DNA of 39,154 bases from Pseudomonadota bacterium (GCA_021804595.1 JAJZHH010000007.1:4876-44029), one strand, 5' to 3'; shown: positions 19,318-29,507, counted from the stretch's first letter. Notes: a model not told the origin generated them from the sequence alone. Program-made: numbers and translations.

Positions 19318-19370
19318 GCATCCCGTTCATCGTGCGCCATCGGGTGCGCACCCCACCGGAGATCGAAGAC

Positions 19371-19781
19371 ATGCCGTTGATGACCTGGACCGACAAGATG
19401 AGCGTGGGCGTGCAAGCGCTCGACGACGATCACAAGAAGCTCGTGGGCATGGTCAACACCCTGTTCGACGGCATCCAGGCCGGCCAGGGCAAGGACGCGG
19501 TCGGCCGCATCCTCGACGGTCTGATCCAGTACACGGTCGAGCACTTCAAGCGCGAGGAGGATTTCTTCGCGCAGACCGGCTACGCCGACGCCGCTGCGCA
19601 CAAGGCGATGCATCAGGCGCTGTGCCAGCAGGTGCTCGACGTGCAGAAGAAATTCAACGAAGGCGCCAGCGCGACGCTGTCGCTGGAAGTGATGAACTTC
19701 CTGAAGAACTGGCTGATCAACCACATCCAGGGCGCCGACAAGAAATACACCGCGCACCTGAACTCGCACGGCGTGCATTGA
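19371..19781 (+). CDS. Bacteriohemerythrin
   Basis: WTDKMSVGVQALDDDHKKLVGMVNTLFD...VEHFKREEDFF...HKAMHQAL...LINHIQGADKKY contains the expected di-iron ligands (H, HxxxE, HxxxH, HxxxxD). Confidence 0.93.
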   Translation: MPLMTWTDKMSVGVQALDDDHKKLVGMVNTLFDGIQAGQGKDAVGRILDGLIQYTVEHFKREEDFFAQTGYADAAAHKAMHQALCQQVLDVQKKFNEGASATLSLEVMNFLKNWLINHIQGADKKYTAHLNSHGVH

Positions 19782-19794
19782 CGGTGCGGTGCCG

Positions 19795-20940
19795 ATGAGC
19801 ACGCTGTTCAGTCCGGTCAGGCTCGGTGAGCTCGAGCTGGCCAACCGCATCGCGATCGCGCCGATGTGCCAGTATTCGGCCGACGACGGCTGCGCCACCG
19901 ACTGGCACTTGATCCACCTCGGCCAGCTGGCGCTGTCGGGCGCCGGGCTGCTGATCGTCGAGGCCACCGCGGTCGAGCCGGTCGGGCGCATCACGCCGCG
20001 CGACCTCGGCCTGTGGTCCGACGCCAACGAAGCTGCACTGGACCGGGTGCTCGGCGCCTTGCGCCGGAACTCGCCGATGCCGCTGGGCATCCAGCTGGCG
20101 CACGCCGGGCGCAAGGCGTCGAGCCGGGTTCCCTGGGACGGCGGCACCCAGTTGCCGCCGGGCGCCGGCGGCTGGACCTGCGTGGCGCCGTCGGCGCTGG
20201 CCCACGGCGACGACGAAGCGACGCCGGCGGCGCTCGACTCAGCCGGAATGCGACGCATCCGCGAACGCTTCGTCGACGCCGCACGGCGCGCGGTGCGGCT
20301 GGGCTTCGACCTGATCGAGCTGCACGCCGCGCACGGCTATCTGCTGCACCAGTTCCTGTCGCCACTGGCCAACCGGCGCGACGACGCCTACGGCGGCGCC
20401 GCCGACGCGCGCATGCGCTACCCGCTCGAAGTGTTCGACGCGGTGCGCGCCGCGGTGCCGGCCACCGTGCCGGTCGGCGTGCGGCTGTCGGCGACCGACT
20501 GGGTCGACGGCGGCTGGGACCTGGCGCAAAGCGTCGAGCTGTGCCGCCAGCTGCAGGCGCGAGGCTGCGCCTACGTCCACGTCTCCAGCGGGGGCGTGTC
20601 GCCGCGCCAGCGCATCGCGGCGACTCCCGGCTATCAGGTCGGTTTCGCCGCGACGATCCGTCAGGCGCTGCGCGACGCGGCGGCCGGCGATGCGGCGCCC
20701 GCGCCGATGCCGGTGATCGCGGTCGGGCTGATCACCGAGGCCGAGCAGGCCGAGGCGATCGTCGCCGAAGGCCGCGCCGACCTCGTCGCGCTGGCCCGCG
20801 GCATGCTCTACGACCCGCGCTGGCCGTGGCACGCGGCCGCGCAGCTGGGCGCGCAGGTGGTCGCACCGGCGCAGTACTGGCGCTGCCAGCCTGCCGCCCA
20901 TCCCGGGCTGTTCGGCGCCACGCGCAGCGGCCAGCGCTGA
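19795..20940 (+). CDS. NADH:flavin oxidoreductase, Old Yellow Enzyme family (YqjM/NamA-like)
   Basis: LFSPVRLGELELANRIAIAPMCQYSADDGCATDWHLIHLGQLALSGAGLLIVEATAVEPVGRITPRDLGLW; HAAHGYLLHQFLSPLANRRDDAYGG. Confidence 0.93.
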   Translation: MSTLFSPVRLGELELANRIAIAPMCQYSADDGCATDWHLIHLGQLALSGAGLLIVEATAVEPVGRITPRDLGLWSDANEAALDRVLGALRRNSPMPLGIQLAHAGRKASSRVPWDGGTQLPPGAGGWTCVAPSALAHGDDEATPAALDSAGMRRIRERFVDAARRAVRLGFDLIELHAAHGYLLHQFLSPLANRRDDAYGGAADARMRYPLEVFDAVRAAVPATVPVGVRLSATDWVDGGWDLAQSVELCRQLQARGCAYVHVSSGGVSPRQRIAATPGYQVGFAATIRQALRDAAAGDAAPAPMPVIAVGLITEAEQAEAIVAEGRADLVALARGMLYDPRWPWHAAAQLGAQVVAPAQYWRCQPAAHPGLFGATRSGQR

Positions 20941-21031
20941 AGAGGGGGTTTATTGCCGCCACGGCGCTTCGCGCCGGGGGCCGAACCCCTGCCGCCTACA
21001 ATCCCGGCAAACCCTTTGCGGAGCTGCGCCG

Positions 21032-21322
21032 ATGGCCGCCTACCTGATCGCCGACACGCTGTTGACCGACCCCGAGCTGTACGAACAGTACAAGCTCAAG
21101 GCCAGGCCGCTGGCCGAGCAGTACGGCGGCGAATACATCGCCCGCGGCGGCGAGCTGGCGGTGCGCGAAGCCGATCTGTGGCAACCGCAGCGCCTGGTCA
21201 TCATCCGCTTCCCGTCGTCGGAACACGCCAACGCGTTCTACGACTCGGCCGAATACCAGCAGATCCTCGGCATCAGCCGGCAATCGGCCAGGCGCACGAT
21301 CGTCGTCGTCGACGGGCTGTAG
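21032..21322 (+). CDS. DUF1330 domain protein
   Basis: MAAYLIADTLLTDPELYEQYKLKARPLAEQYGGEYIARGGELAVREADLWQPQRLVIIRFPSSEHANAFYDSAEYQQILGIRQ-like DUF1330 pattern. Confidence 0.9.
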   Translation: MAAYLIADTLLTDPELYEQYKLKARPLAEQYGGEYIARGGELAVREADLWQPQRLVIIRFPSSEHANAFYDSAEYQQILGISRQSARRTIVVVDGL

Positions 21323-21344
21323 ACGGCGCGGCGGCGCGCGCCGT
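21323..21344. terminator. Stem-loop between convergent DUF1330 and IF-1 genes
   Basis: ACGGCGCG-GCGGCG-CGCGCCGT, perfect 8-bp arms, 6-nt loop, starting right after the DUF1330 stop; no U-tract. Confidence 0.5.
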
Positions 21345-21349
21345 CGGCA

Positions 21350-21616
21350 TCAATAGCGACGCCGCGGCGGAAACTTCGGTGCCGGGCCGTTGCGCGGCTC
21401 GAGGTGGCGGAACGTGATACGCCCGCGCGTCAGGTCGTACGGTGACAGCTCGAGCGAGACCTTGTCGCCGGCCAGGATGCGGATGTTGTTCTTGCGCATC
21501 TTGCCGCCGGTGTAGGCGATCAGCACGTGCCCGTTCTCCAGCGTCACGCGGTAGCGGGCGTCGGGCAGCACTTCGTCGACGGTCCCGCGCATTTCGATCA
21601 GATCTTCCTTGGCCAT
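21350..21616 (-). CDS. infA: Translation initiation factor IF-1 (C-terminally extended paralogue)
   Basis: [88 protein letters not shown]; 88 aa versus about 72 aa for the canonical factor. Confidence 0.95.
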   Translation of the reverse strand: MAKEDLIEMRGTVDEVLPDARYRVTLENGHVLIAYTGGKMRKNNIRILAGDKVSLELSPYDLTRGRITFRHLEPRNGPAPKFPPRRRY

Positions 21617-21653
21617 GTCGGTCCTCGTGAATGGGATGGTTGGGGATTCGCGT

Positions 21654-21899
21654 TCAAGCCGTCGCGCACTGCAGTTGCGCGTACTCGAGGCCCTGTTCGA
21701 GCCCGTAGCGGGCCGCATCGAGCGACGTGGCGAACAGCGGGATGAAGCGGTAGACGCGGTCGTGCGTCGCGGCGCCGCGACCGCTGCGTATCGACAGCGC
21801 GGCGAGAAAACGGCCACAGTCGGTCTTGCGGGTCAGCGGGGTCAGGGTGTACCTGCCGATGGATCGAGTTGGGTGTGAGTGGTAATTCAATGAGATCAA
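21654..21899 (-). CDS. Small conserved-looking protein upstream of infA (possible TTG start)
   Basis: Frame reads (L)[80 protein letters not shown], compositionally protein-like. AGGTG precedes the TTG at 21899; no ATG nearby, so the start is uncertain. Confidence 0.5.
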   Translation of the reverse strand: MISLNYHSHPTRSIGRYTLTPLTRKTDCGRFLAALSIRSGRGAATHDRVYRFIPLFATSLDAARYGLEQGLEYAQLQCATA

Positions 21900-22217
21900 C
21901 GAGACACCTGGCCGCGAGGCAGCACAGGCGCAATGCATGCGCATCGCCAGCGCGCCGACGGCGTGCATGGCTGATGCAGTACAGATCAAGATTCCGGTGC
22001 CAGATGTGCCGCGTGCGGCAGCGGCCCGGTTTCCATGACCCAGACGAAGCTTGCCTGGGGGCAGCCTCGTCCGCTGCACTTTCGGGTGCGGGACCGCTGC
22101 TGCCGATGATGCGTCGCGCAAGCGAGCACAGGACGTCGAAACACGTCAAAGCGTTGCAGAGGTAAGCGACACCGCAACGCTCGCTCGCCAGTTTAGCACG
22201 GACCGGATGGCAGCGCG

Positions 22218-22982
22218 TCAGAGGATTTTCGACAGGAACTGCCGCGTGCGCTCGTGGCTCGGCGCGCCGAAGAACTGCGCCGGCGGCGCCGATTCGATGA
22301 TCAGGCCCTGGTCCATCATCACGACGCGGTCGGCGACTTCGCGCGCGAAGCCCATTTCGTGCGTGACCACGACCATCGTCATGCCGTCCCGAGCCAGCGA
22401 CTTCATCACGTCGAGCACTTCGCCGACGAGTTCGGGGTCGAGCGCCGAAGTCGGCTCGTCGAACAGCATCAGCTTCGGGCTCATCGCCAGCGCGCGCGCG
22501 ATCGCGACGCGCTGCTGCTGTCCGCCCGACAGCTGGGTCGGGTAGGCGTCGGCGCGGTTGCCCAGCCCGACGCGATCGAGCAGCTGGCGCGCGCGCTCGG
22601 TCGCCTGCGCCCGCGGCAGCTTGAGCACGTGGATCGGCGCCTCGATCACGTTCTGCAGCGCGGTCATGTGGCCGAACAGGTTGAAGCGCTGGAACACCAT
22701 GCCGACTTCGGCGCGGTGACGGCACACGTCGCGATCGTGCAGCTCGTGCAGGCGGTCGCCGACCTGCCGGTAGCCGACCAGTTCGCCGTCGACCCACAGG
22801 CGGCCGCGATCGATCTGCTCGAGGTGGTTGATGCAGCGCAGGAAGGTCGACTTGCCCGAGCCCGACACACCGAGCAGGCACACCACCTCGCCGCGCGCGA
22901 CCTCGAGCGAAATGCCCTTGAGCACCTCGTTGCCGCCGTAGCGCTTGTGCACGCCTTCGGCCTTGACCATCGGCACGGTCAT
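22218..22982 (-). CDS. Polar amino acid ABC transporter, ATP-binding protein
   Basis: Walker [10 protein letters not shown]; signature [16 protein letters not shown]; Walker [57 protein letters not shown]. Confidence 0.95.
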   Translation of the reverse strand: MTVPMVKAEGVHKRYGGNEVLKGISLEVARGEVVCLLGVSGSGKSTFLRCINHLEQIDRGRLWVDGELVGYRQVGDRLHELHDRDVCRHRAEVGMVFQRFNLFGHMTALQNVIEAPIHVLKLPRAQATERARQLLDRVGLGNRADAYPTQLSGGQQQRVAIARALAMSPKLMLFDEPTSALDPELVGEVLDVMKSLARDGMTMVVVTHEMGFAREVADRVVMMDQGLIIESAPPAQFFGAPSHERTRQFLSKIL

Positions 22983-22998
22983 CGCTTCACCTTCCCCT

Positions 22999-23922
22999 TC
23001 ACTGCGCGCGGCCGCCGCGCAGCAGGCCGCGCAGGCGCTGCAGCGCCGCCGGCGACGCGCGCCGCCGCGTGCTGCGGCCGAAATGACGCTCGATGTAGTG
23101 CTGGCCGATCGACAGCAGCGTCGTCACCAGCAGGTACCAGATGCTGGCCACCAGCAGCAGCGGGATCGTGCGGTAGTTGGCCGCGTAGATCAACTGCACC
23201 GAATACAGCAGGTCGGTCACCGCGATGACACTCACCAGCGACGTGGTCTTGAGCATCGAGATCACTTCGTTGCCGGTCGGCGGAACGATCACCCGCATCG
23301 CCTGCGGCAGCACGATGCGGCGCATGATCAGCAACCGCGACATGCCCAGCGCAGCGCCGGCCTCGCTCTGCCCCTCGTCGACCGAGACGATGCCGGCGCG
23401 GACGATCTCGGCCATGTAAGCGCCTTCGTTCAGGCCCAGCGCGAGCACCGCGGCGATGAACGGCGTGATCACGTGGTTGGCGTCGAAGCTGAAGGCACCG
23501 ATACCGATGCGCGGGTAGAGCGCCGACACGTTGTACCAGAACAGAATCTGCACCAGCACCGGGGTGCCGCGGAACAGCCAGATGTACAGCCAGCTCGAAC
23601 CCGACACCAGCGGGTTCGGCGACAGCCGCATGACCGCCAGCAGCACGCCGAGCGCGATGCCGATGGCCATCGACACCACGGTCAGCTCGACGGTCAGCCA
23701 CAGCCCGTGCAGCACCCGCGTCGAGAAGAAGTAATGGCCGACCACCGACCACTCGAAACGCGGGTTGGTCGTGAACGAGATCGCCAGCGCCAGCGCCAGC
23801 GCGAACACCGCGGCGGCTGCCAGCCAGCGTCCCGGGTGCCGCGCCGGGATCGCCTTGATGTCGTCGGCGCGCATGGCGTGGCCGGCCGCGGCTGCGGCGT
23901 CGCCGTTACTGGGTCGCGCCAT
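22999..23922 (-). CDS. Polar amino acid ABC transporter, permease
   Basis: HisM/GlnP-type: [29 protein letters not shown]...[19 protein letters not shown]...[33 protein letters not shown]...[33 protein letters not shown]. Confidence 0.95.
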   Translation of the reverse strand: MARPSNGDAAAAAGHAMRADDIKAIPARHPGRWLAAAAVFALALALAISFTTNPRFEWSVVGHYFFSTRVLHGLWLTVELTVVSMAIGIALGVLLAVMRLSPNPLVSGSSWLYIWLFRGTPVLVQILFWYNVSALYPRIGIGAFSFDANHVITPFIAAVLALGLNEGAYMAEIVRAGIVSVDEGQSEAGAALGMSRLLIMRRIVLPQAMRVIVPPTGNEVISMLKTTSLVSVIAVTDLLYSVQLIYAANYRTIPLLLVASIWYLLVTTLLSIGQHYIERHFGRSTRRRASPAALQRLRGLLRGGRAQ

Positions 23923-24766
23923 TGATCACGGGTGCGCTGACCGCGCCTTGCGTGATGCCCCACTTGTGCAGGATGCGCGCGTATTCACCGCTGGCGATGA
24001 CCTTTTCCAGCGCCTGCTGCACCGGCTTGGCCAGCCCGCTGTCCTTCGGCATCGCGACGCCGTACGGCGCGGTGTCGTAGGGCTGGCCGGTCAGCTTGAA
24101 CTCGCCGTGGGACTGCTTGACGATCCACGCCGCCACCGGCGAGTCGGCCATGCCGACCTGGGCGCGGCCGCTGGCGATCGCCAGGTTGGCGCCGTTCTGG
24201 TCCGGGTACACGAGCACGTTGACCGCCGCCTTGCCCGCGGCCTTGCACTTGGCGCTTTGCGCGCTGGCCGCGTCGGACTGCGTCGTACCCTTCTCGACCG
24301 CGACGCTGCGACCGCAAAGATCGGCGGTGCTGCGGATGTCGGGCCCGCCCTGGGTCTTGACGTAGAACGAGGTGCCGGCCGACAGATAGCTGACGAAGTC
24401 GACGACTTCCTCGCGCTTCTTCGTCACCGTCATCGCCGACATGCTCATGTCGTACTTGCCCGACTGCAGTGCCGGCACCAGGCTGTCGAAGCTGGCGTTG
24501 ACGAACTGCGCCTTGACGCCGAGCTGTTGCGCGATCGCGCGGCCGATGTCGACGTCGGCGCCGATGATGGTCTTGCCGTCCTTGGCGACGAACTCCATCG
24601 GCGCGTAGGTCGCGTCCGAGGCGATGACCAGATGGCCCTGCTTGACGTATTTCTGCGGCAGCGCGATCGTCGCGGCTTGCGCACCGACGGCGGCAGCCAG
24701 CGCGGCCAGGCCGACGGCGGCACCGAGGCGGCGCAGCGGGAACGAATTTCGGAACAGCGTTTGCAT
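23906..24766 (-). CDS. Polar amino acid ABC transporter, periplasmic binding protein
   Basis: Signal peptide then [86 protein letters not shown]_bac_3. Overlaps the permease start by 17 nt. Confidence 0.95.
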   Translation of the reverse strand: MQTLFRNSFPLRRLGAAVGLAALAAAVGAQAATIALPQKYVKQGHLVIASDATYAPMEFVAKDGKTIIGADVDIGRAIAQQLGVKAQFVNASFDSLVPALQSGKYDMSMSAMTVTKKREEVVDFVSYLSAGTSFYVKTQGGPDIRSTADLCGRSVAVEKGTTQSDAASAQSAKCKAAGKAAVNVLVYPDQNGANLAIASGRAQVGMADSPVAAWIVKQSHGEFKLTGQPYDTAPYGVAMPKDSGLAKPVQQALEKVIASGEYARILHKWGITQGAVSAPVINGATQ

Positions 24767-25079
24767 GAGAGGTCTCCCGGGGGGATCCGGTCAAGGCGGG
24801 GCCTGACGCGTGGGTACTGCAAATGGGTGCGGAGTTTATTTCCAGAAAGCCGCCATGTTAATGGTCTCGCGTATCGCATCGGCCAATCGCCGCGGCAGCA
24901 GCCGGCGCGAGCGAGCTCAGCGCGAAATGCAACAGTCTGCGCGAACTGTATTCATCTGCCTAGAATGAATCGACGCTGACGGAGATCAAGCGATCCCGAG
25001 CGCGATTTTGTTGTGATGGTCGCGTACGCTGGCGAATACTGGCGATACGACACTGGATTTCAACGCAGGAGCGCACGGC

Positions 25080-28070
25080 ATGGGAGCGCGAGGCGCGCGC
25101 ACACTGGGCGAGCGGTGGCTGCGGTTTCTCGCCGGCCTGCTCATTGCGCTGGCCGCGCTGCCGGCGCTGGCCGCGCCGCCGCTGCGCGTCGTCACCGACG
25201 ACAACTACCCGCCTTACCTGTTTCGTGACGCCCGCGGGCAGCCCGAGGGCTACCTGGTCGATCTGTGGGCGCTGTGGCAGCGCAAGACCGGCGTTCCCGT
25301 CGAACTGCGGCCGATGCAGTGGGCGGCGGCGCAACGCGCGATGCACGACGGCGATGCCGACGTCATCGACATGATGTTCCGCACCCCGGTGCGCGACCAG
25401 CTCTACCAATTCTCGGCGCCTTACGCGACCCAGACCGTCGGCATCTACGTCGATCACGACATCCACGGCATCCACGGCCCGAACTCGCTGCAGGGCTTCC
25501 AGATCGGCGTCGAGCGCGGCGACGCCTGCGCCGACAAGCTCGGCAGCCTCGGCATCCGCGGACTCGTCGCCTACCCCAACTACTCGGCGATGCTGGCGGC
25601 GGTGAAGGCCGGCGCGGTCAAGGTGATCTGCGCCGACGACGAACCGCTGAACTATTACCTGTACCTGGACGCGCAGCGGCCGCAGCTGACACGCGCCTTC
25701 ACGCTGTACTCCGGGCGCTTCCACTGGGCCGTACACCGAGGCGATGCGGCAACCTTCGCGCTGGTCAGCCACGGCATGACCCTGATCACGCCGGCCGAAC
25801 GCGCCGCACTGCGGCGCAAGTGGTTCGCGCACCCGGTGCAGTTGCTGCCCTATCTGCGCATCGCGCTGGTCGTCGCGCTGGCCGCGGCGGCGGCGCTGGC
25901 GCTCGGCGGGGCGTGGATCTGGATCCTGCGCCGCGCGGTGCGCAAGCGCACCGCCGAAATCCGCGAAAGCAACCGGCGGCTCGAAGCGGCGTCGCGCGAG
26001 CGCGCGCTGCAGCACGCGCAATTGCGCACGCTGGTCGAGAGCAGCCCCGACATGATGTGGCTGAAGGACCGCGACGGCCGCTACCTCGATTGCAATGCCA
26101 GGGCCTGCGAGATCGTCGGCCACGCGCGCGACGACATCATCGGCCGCAGCGACGATGACCTGTTCGGCGACGCCTCGTTCATCGCGGTCGTGCGCGGCTA
26201 CGACCGCGAAGTGCTGCGTACCGGGCAGGCGCAGCGCAACGAGGAAACGCTGGTCTCGCGCGACGGCAGCGCGCACGAACTCGAAGTGATCAAGGCGCCG
26301 ATCCGCGCCGACGACGGCGCCATCGTCGGCGTGCTCGGCGTCGCCCGCGACGTCTCCACGCGCCGCGCTGCCGAGCGCGAGCAGCGCATCGCAGCGGTTG
26401 CGTTCGAGAGTCAGGACGGCATGGCGATCACCGACGCGCAAGGCCTGATCCAGCGCGTCAACGCCGCGTTCAGCCGCATCAGCGGCTACGCCGCCGAAGA
26501 AGTCATCGGCCAGACGCCGCGGATTCTGAAGTCCGGCCGCCACCCGCCGGCGTTCTACGCCGAGTTGTGGGGCACGCTGGCCACCGCCGGCTACTGGAGC
26601 GGCGAAGTGGTGAACCGCCGCCGCGACGGCGAACTGTTCGACGCGCGGATCTCGATCACCGCGGTGAAGGACGAACAAGGTCGCACGCTGCACTACGTCG
26701 GCACCTGGCAGGACATCACCGCGGAGAAGCTGGCCCACGCGCAAGCCGCGCATCTGAAGTCCTTCGATGCGTTGACCGACCTGCCGAACCGCTCGCTGCT
26801 CGACGATCGCATGGCGCAGGCGCTGGCGCGCAGCGCCGAGCTCGGCGGCTTCTGTGCGGTGATGATGATCGACCTCGACCACTTTCAGAAGGTCAACGAC
26901 GCGCTGGGCCACGTCGTCGGCGATCGACTGCTGGTCGAAGCGAGCCGCCGCATCCAGTGGAGCTTGCGCGACGGCGACACCGTCGGCCGCTTCAGTGGCG
27001 ACAGCTTCGTCGTCGTCATCGACGACCTCGGCGAGCAGCGCGGCCTGGCCGCGGTGCGGGCCTCGGATCTGGCCGAACAGATCCGCCACGCACTCGACGC
27101 GCCCTATGCGCCGGCCGGCGGCGCGGTGTGCACGGCGTCGATCGGCGTGACGCTGGCCAGGGGAGCGGAGTCGAGCCCCGAGCTGCTGCTGCGCCAGGCC
27201 GAGCTGGCGCTGTACAAGAGCAAGCGTGACGGACGCAACACGGTGCGCCTGTTCGAGGACGCGATGCAGGCCGAAATCGACCAGCGTTACCGGCTCGAGG
27301 CCGAGTTGCGCGAGGCGCTGCAGCGCGACGAATTCGTGCTGCATTACCAGGTCCAGGTCGACGTCGCGGGCCGACCGATCGGTGCCGAAGCGCTGGTGCG
27401 CTGGGCCCATCCGGCGCGCGGCCTGCTGGGGCCGACCGCGTTCATCCCGGTCGCCGAAGAGACCGGCCTGATCGACCCGATCGGACGCCACGTGCTCGCC
27501 TCCGCCTGCGCGCAGCTGGCGACATGGGCCGCGCACGAAAAGCTGCGCGAGCTGACGCTGGCGGTCAACGTCAGCCCGCGCCAGTTCAAGGCGGCGGATT
27601 TCGTCGACGACGTGCTCGCCGCGCTGCAGCGCAGCGGCGCCGACGCGCGACGACTGAAGCTGGAAATCACCGAGAGCCTGGCGATCGACGATTTCGAGGA
27701 GTCGATCGGCCGGCTGCACACGCTGCGCGACGCCGGCGTGCGGATCTCGCTCGACGACTTCGGTACCGGCAACTCCTCGCTGAAATACCTGACCAAGCTG
27801 CCGCTGACGCAACTGAAGATCGACAAGAGCTTCGTCGACGAATTGCCGGCCAGCGACAGCGCGGCGATGGTCGCGCAGACCATCATCGCGATGGGCCGCG
27901 GGCTCGCGCTCGACGTCATCGCCGAAGGCGTCGAGACCCGCGAGCAGTTCGCCTTCCTCGCCGAGCACGGTTGCCACGCGTTCCAGGGCTATCTGTTCGC
28001 TCGCCCGCTGCCGCTGGCGGAATTCGAGCAGCGCTGCCGCGCCGAGCAGCCCGCGACCCAGGGCGCTTGA
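25080..28070 (+). CDS. Periplasmic SBP_bac_3-TM-PAS-PAS-GGDEF(degenerate)-EAL phosphodiesterase
   Basis: Signal peptide plus SBP_bac_3 (LRVVTDDNYPPYLFRDARGQPEGYLVDLW...), TM LRIALVVALAAAAALALGGAWIWIL, two PAS, RDGDTVGRFSGDSF (degenerate GGDEF), complete EAL set (GAEALVRW, VNVSP, EITES, DDFGTGNSSL, LKIDKSF, IAEGVET, FQGYLFARPL). Confidence 0.93.
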   Translation: MGARGARTLGERWLRFLAGLLIALAALPALAAPPLRVVTDDNYPPYLFRDARGQPEGYLVDLWALWQRKTGVPVELRPMQWAAAQRAMHDGDADVIDMMFRTPVRDQLYQFSAPYATQTVGIYVDHDIHGIHGPNSLQGFQIGVERGDACADKLGSLGIRGLVAYPNYSAMLAAVKAGAVKVICADDEPLNYYLYLDAQRPQLTRAFTLYSGRFHWAVHRGDAATFALVSHGMTLITPAERAALRRKWFAHPVQLLPYLRIALVVALAAAAALALGGAWIWILRRAVRKRTAEIRESNRRLEAASRERALQHAQLRTLVESSPDMMWLKDRDGRYLDCNARACEIVGHARDDIIGRSDDDLFGDASFIAVVRGYDREVLRTGQAQRNEETLVSRDGSAHELEVIKAPIRADDGAIVGVLGVARDVSTRRAAEREQRIAAVAFESQDGMAITDAQGLIQRVNAAFSRISGYAAEEVIGQTPRILKSGRHPPAFYAELWGTLATAGYWSGEVVNRRRDGELFDARISITAVKDEQGRTLHYVGTWQDITAEKLAHAQAAHLKSFDALTDLPNRSLLDDRMAQALARSAELGGFCAVMMIDLDHFQKVNDALGHVVGDRLLVEASRRIQWSLRDGDTVGRFSGDSFVVVIDDLGEQRGLAAVRASDLAEQIRHALDAPYAPAGGAVCTASIGVTLARGAESSPELLLRQAELALYKSKRDGRNTVRLFEDAMQAEIDQRYRLEAELREALQRDEFVLHYQVQVDVAGRPIGAEALVRWAHPARGLLGPTAFIPVAEETGLIDPIGRHVLASACAQLATWAAHEKLRELTLAVNVSPRQFKAADFVDDVLAALQRSGADARRLKLEITESLAIDDFEESIGRLHTLRDAGVRISLDDFGTGNSSLKYLTKLPLTQLKIDKSFVDELPASDSAAMVAQTIIAMGRGLALDVIAEGVETREQFAFLAEHGCHAFQGYLFARPLPLAEFEQRCRAEQPATQGA

Positions 28071-28091
28071 GGCGCCGCGCCGGCCACCACG

Positions 28092-29411
28092 ATGAACGCC
28101 ACATCGATGCTCGCCGCCAGCGCAATCGCCGCCGCGCTGTTCGCGGCACCAGCGGCGCACGCGACCCACCTGGTGATCGCGACTGTCGACAACGCGCAGA
28201 TGCTCGAGATGCAGCACCTGACGCCGCTGTTCGAGAAGGCCCACCCCGGCATCCACGTCAACTGGGTGACGCTGAGCGAGCACGCCTTGCGCGACGCGGT
28301 GAGCACCGACATCGAAACCGGCCAAGGCCAGTTCGACATCGTCACCGTCGGCCTGTACGAAACGCCGCTGTGGGCCCGGCGCGGCTGGCTGGTACCGATC
28401 GAGCCGGACGCGCAGTACGACGAAGCCGACCTGCTGCCGACGATCCGCCGCGGCCTGTCGTACCGCGGCCACTTGTATGCCGCGCCGTTCTACGGCGAGA
28501 GTTCGATGCTGATGTACCGCACCGACCTGATGCGCCAGGCCGGCCTGCGCATGCCGGCGCACCCCAGCTGGAGCGACGTCGCCGCGCTGGCCGCGCGCCT
28601 CGACGATCGCCGCCACGGCGTCTACGGCATCTGCCTGCGCGGCAAGGCCGGCTGGGGCGAGAACATGTCCCTGGTGTCGACGATGGTGAACGCCTTCGGC
28701 GGGCAGTGGTTCGACATGAACTGGCGGCCCCGCATCGACACGGCAGCCTGGAAACAGGCGGTCGGGCTTTACGTCGACCTGCTGCGCCGCTACGGCCCGC
28801 CCGATGCGGCGCAGATGAACTACAACGCCAACCTCGCGCTGTTCGCGCAGGGCAAGTGCGCGATGTGGGTCGGCGCGACCGTGGCCGGCGGCTTCGTCTC
28901 GTCGCCCAGCTTCAGCCGCGTGGCCGGCAAGGTCGGCTTCGCGCCGGCGCCGGTGGCGGTCACCGCGCGCGGCTCGCACTGGCTGTGGGCCTGGGCGCTG
29001 GCGATTCCCGCGGACATCGCGCCGGCGCAACGCGCGGCGGCGCAGACCTTCGTCAACTGGGCCACGTCGCGGGCCTACGTCGACACCATCGCGGCACGCC
29101 AGGGCTGGGACCTCGTTCCGTCCGGTACCCGCCGCTCGACCTATGCGAACCCGGCATTCCAGGCCGCGGCGCCGTGGGCCCGGGTCGAGCTCGACGCGAT
29201 CGACAGCGCCGACCCGAACACCCCGACGCTGCCGCCCAGCCCCTACCGCGGCATCCAGTACGTCTCGATCCCCGGCTTCCGCGTGATCGGCGACCAGGTC
29301 GGCGCCGCGATACGCCAGGCGCTGCAAGGCAAGCTCAGCGTCGATCAGGCGCTGGCGCAAGGCCAGTACGCCGCGCAACGCGAGCTGTTGAGCGGCGGCT
29401 ATCCGCCCTGA
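28092..29411 (+). CDS. Orphan family-1 extracellular solute-binding protein (sugar/polyol type)
   Basis: Signal peptide then THLVIATVDNAQMLEMQHLTPLFEKAHPGIHVNWVTLSEHALRDAVSTDIETGQGQFDIVTVGLYETPLWARRGWLVPIE...GICLRGKAGWGENM...; no ABC permease/ATPase of this type nearby. Confidence 0.9.
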   Translation: MNATSMLAASAIAAALFAAPAAHATHLVIATVDNAQMLEMQHLTPLFEKAHPGIHVNWVTLSEHALRDAVSTDIETGQGQFDIVTVGLYETPLWARRGWLVPIEPDAQYDEADLLPTIRRGLSYRGHLYAAPFYGESSMLMYRTDLMRQAGLRMPAHPSWSDVAALAARLDDRRHGVYGICLRGKAGWGENMSLVSTMVNAFGGQWFDMNWRPRIDTAAWKQAVGLYVDLLRRYGPPDAAQMNYNANLALFAQGKCAMWVGATVAGGFVSSPSFSRVAGKVGFAPAPVAVTARGSHWLWAWALAIPADIAPAQRAAAQTFVNWATSRAYVDTIAARQGWDLVPSGTRRSTYANPAFQAAAPWARVELDAIDSADPNTPTLPPSPYRGIQYVSIPGFRVIGDQVGAAIRQALQGKLSVDQALAQGQYAAQRELLSGGYPP

Positions 29412-29507
29412 CCGCGCCGCATCGGCCGCCGCTTTTTTGTATTGGTCGTTACACTAAAGGCCGATGGCCCGGCGCAGCGGCGTCGGCCCGACCTGAAGGA
29501 GCTTGCG

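Noticed and set aside
9563-25037. Repeated short string CGTACGCTGGCGAA at about 9564 and about 25024
   Set aside because: Short shared string in unrelated intergenic contexts; could be chance in GC-rich DNA and has no flanking similarity.
24960-29378. 1472-aa minus-strand ORF
   Set aside because: Complement of the clear SBP-PAS-GGDEF-EAL and solute-binding protein genes; composition is shadow-like.
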